Below, in pieces: positions 62,467-64,000 of a stretch of 64,000 nucleotides of DNA; positions within the stretch are counted from its first letter, which is position 1, and each line of letters begins with the position of its first letter. Source of the stretch: Sipunculus nudus (Eukaryota; Annelida; Sipuncula; Golfingiida; Sipunculidae); the NCBI GenBank assembly GCA_026874595.1, contig CM049315.1, positions 12,522,664 through 12,586,663 on the forward strand, read 5' to 3'. The notes under the pieces were generated by a model. That model worked only from the letters and a program-made list of their open reading frames with translations, did no database searches and was not told where the DNA came from. A program made the position numbers and the translations under genes.

Positions 62467-64000
62467 TTTTCAAGATTTTCAAGATTGGTTAATACTTCAA
62501 GCATTGGATAGAATACAAGTACATAACAATTGAATGGGGACTTTGCAAACAGATGGCGTTGCAGTTCTAAACAATAAATATTATCTTTGTGTGGTGTATC
62601 AGTTATTATAAATAATAAACATTATTACAGTTTTAAAGTCTGTACCTGAAACAAAACTTTATTTTGTTCAGAGGACAACTGGCCTCGACGCGATGAGGTC
62701 AACTGATCTAGCTGATAACGGATATCTTTATACAACTATAATGCACTCACAGTGCACATGCCTAAGATTCCATCACCCAAAATCCCGACATTCCACATTA
62801 GATAATATCGACTTTTAACATTATTTGAAAAAAAAGCACCCTAATTGCCCACTCTTCCACAAAATTTTAACAAATATCGTTGGGGATTTTATGTTCTAAA
62901 AATACTAAAAACGATATACAGAGTCTGTTGATTTGTAAAGATTTGAACGACAGGTGATGAATTTGAACCACGAGTGAATATGATGCATGTAATGTATGTG
63001 TTTTACAGGGGGTGGGGGGAGGTGGTTTGGAGTCTGCAACCAGCCAAGCTCCATCGAAAAAAAAATAATTAAAAGCTTGAGGTGAGCGAGGTCACCTGTA
63101 CAGGTCATCTGTGCAGGTGCCACGACATCCACTGGCCAGGGTTTGCCTAGCCCACAGGGAGGGACTTCTCAGTTGCATTTTTTAATATAAAAAATTTAAA
63201 ACGTGGTAATTATATAGTTAAGGGTATTTTTATTCAGGCTTTTTTTCGCAGTCATGTACTGATTTTGTAAATATAATTACTCTATTGAGGGGAAGCGTAG
63301 TTACATTTATTAAATAAGGCTTTATAAATGAACAATTCCGATTGCATTCTTCAGCATGTTAGCTAATATGTCTTATCAGCCAAAAAATCTCTTCGTCGAT
63401 AATCCCGTTAATGATGATGTCATTGTCGTCATTCTATAGACCGTTTTATACCTATATATGATGCAATGTACCCTATATGATAATATTCCATAAACAAGCC
63501 TGATATATATAATTATACAATTATACAAACGTCTGAAGTATAAGTACATATACTTGCATAGAATCCTAAGGGGAAAAAAACCTCTAAATACACAGACAGA
63601 TCATTGTCACTGCACCCAATTTCTATGACGTTGACGTCACCATGACGACGAGACATCATTTATACTCACTAAAGCTCAGGAACAACGGGAAGAGATAAAA
63701 CCAATATAATAACAATATTGGGGAAAATATCAAGTATCTATACAGCTTGATAGGCCTATTTATGTCAGTTTTGTCACCGCACTATATATTTCTTAATTCT
63801 GCATGTGTGACATCATTACAGGCGAAGCAAAAGTATTGCTTGACTTCACCTGTAGTAATTAAGTTGAATATCACTGAATCATTCACACATTGATCTTTAT
63901 AACATTAAATGGTTCATTGCACTAACATCAAAGTATTATAAATCTATAACAGTTTCAAACAAACCTGCTCGATGCTGCTTCTTGCTACTTCAAGTCATGG
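62467..64000. other. unannotated AT-rich stretch
   Basis: No gene is recognised. A short imperfect hairpin containing AAGTATTGCTTGACTT lies at about 63819-63854, and nuclear-receptor-like AGGTGA and AGGTCA words lie at 63080-63110. Confidence 0.4.

Noticed and set aside
63080-63116. Direct repeats AGGTGA-GCG-AGGTCA and a second AGGTCA, resembling a nuclear-receptor DR3 element.
   Set aside because: Short, degenerate motif with no nearby gene; expected by chance at this window size.

Overview
This window is AT-rich metazoan nuclear DNA, most plausibly from a mollusc and perhaps a bivalve. The evidence is multi-exon genes with GT..AG introns, an IAP gene of the type that is expanded in molluscs, a jockey/CR1-superfamily LINE, many terminal-inverted-repeat elements, and abundant (TA)n and G/C homopolymer tracts. 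No feature fixes the species, so the assignment is an inference. There are no operons, and most apparent ORFs are by-products of repeats.

Genes are few. (1) A complete six-exon inhibitor-of-apoptosis gene lies on the minus strand at 29387-35816. It encodes BIR-BIR-RING in about 549 residues, and all exon junctions keep frame. (2) An intronless LIM-LIM-homeodomain coding region of Lhx6/8 (Arrowhead) type lies on the minus strand at 25599-26748. It is broken by one frameshift and two in-frame TAA codons that fall exactly between its domains. (3) Two short candidate exons of unknown identity lie at 13879-13988 (minus) and 36577-36723 (plus, head-to-head with the IAP gene).

Layout: 1-9600 is mostly unannotated AT-rich DNA with TA microsatellites and one inverted-repeat element (7875-8518). 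At 9600-10237 there is a probable solo LTR with a 4-bp target duplication. From 11.5 to 13.4 kb there is a degenerate ~200-bp tandem family and then a 69-bp minisatellite. A 5'-truncated, frameshifted LINE (14833-17477) sits inside another degenerate tandem family (14330-18360). From 19.2 to 25 kb there are several MITE-like elements, including one whose arms carry cAMP-response-element palindromes, and a 21-bp minisatellite.

The dominant structure is a ~14.1-kb minisatellite array (37001-51110) built on a 26-bp unit. It has several nested higher-order periods: 1126 bp (three copies), 963 bp, 1578 bp and a 3500-bp block duplicated in tandem. Many ORFs on its minus strand arise only because the 26-bp unit has no stop in any minus-strand frame.

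The right end (51.1-62.0 kb) is a transposon graveyard. Its clearest part is a nested insertion: a ~535-bp long-TIR element with 9-bp target duplications has been split by a 6.0-kb LTR retrotransposon. That element has two apparently identical 480-bp LTRs, a 4-bp target duplication, a TGG-starting primer-site candidate and a polypurine tract, but no coding capacity for gag or pol, so it is a young non-autonomous element.
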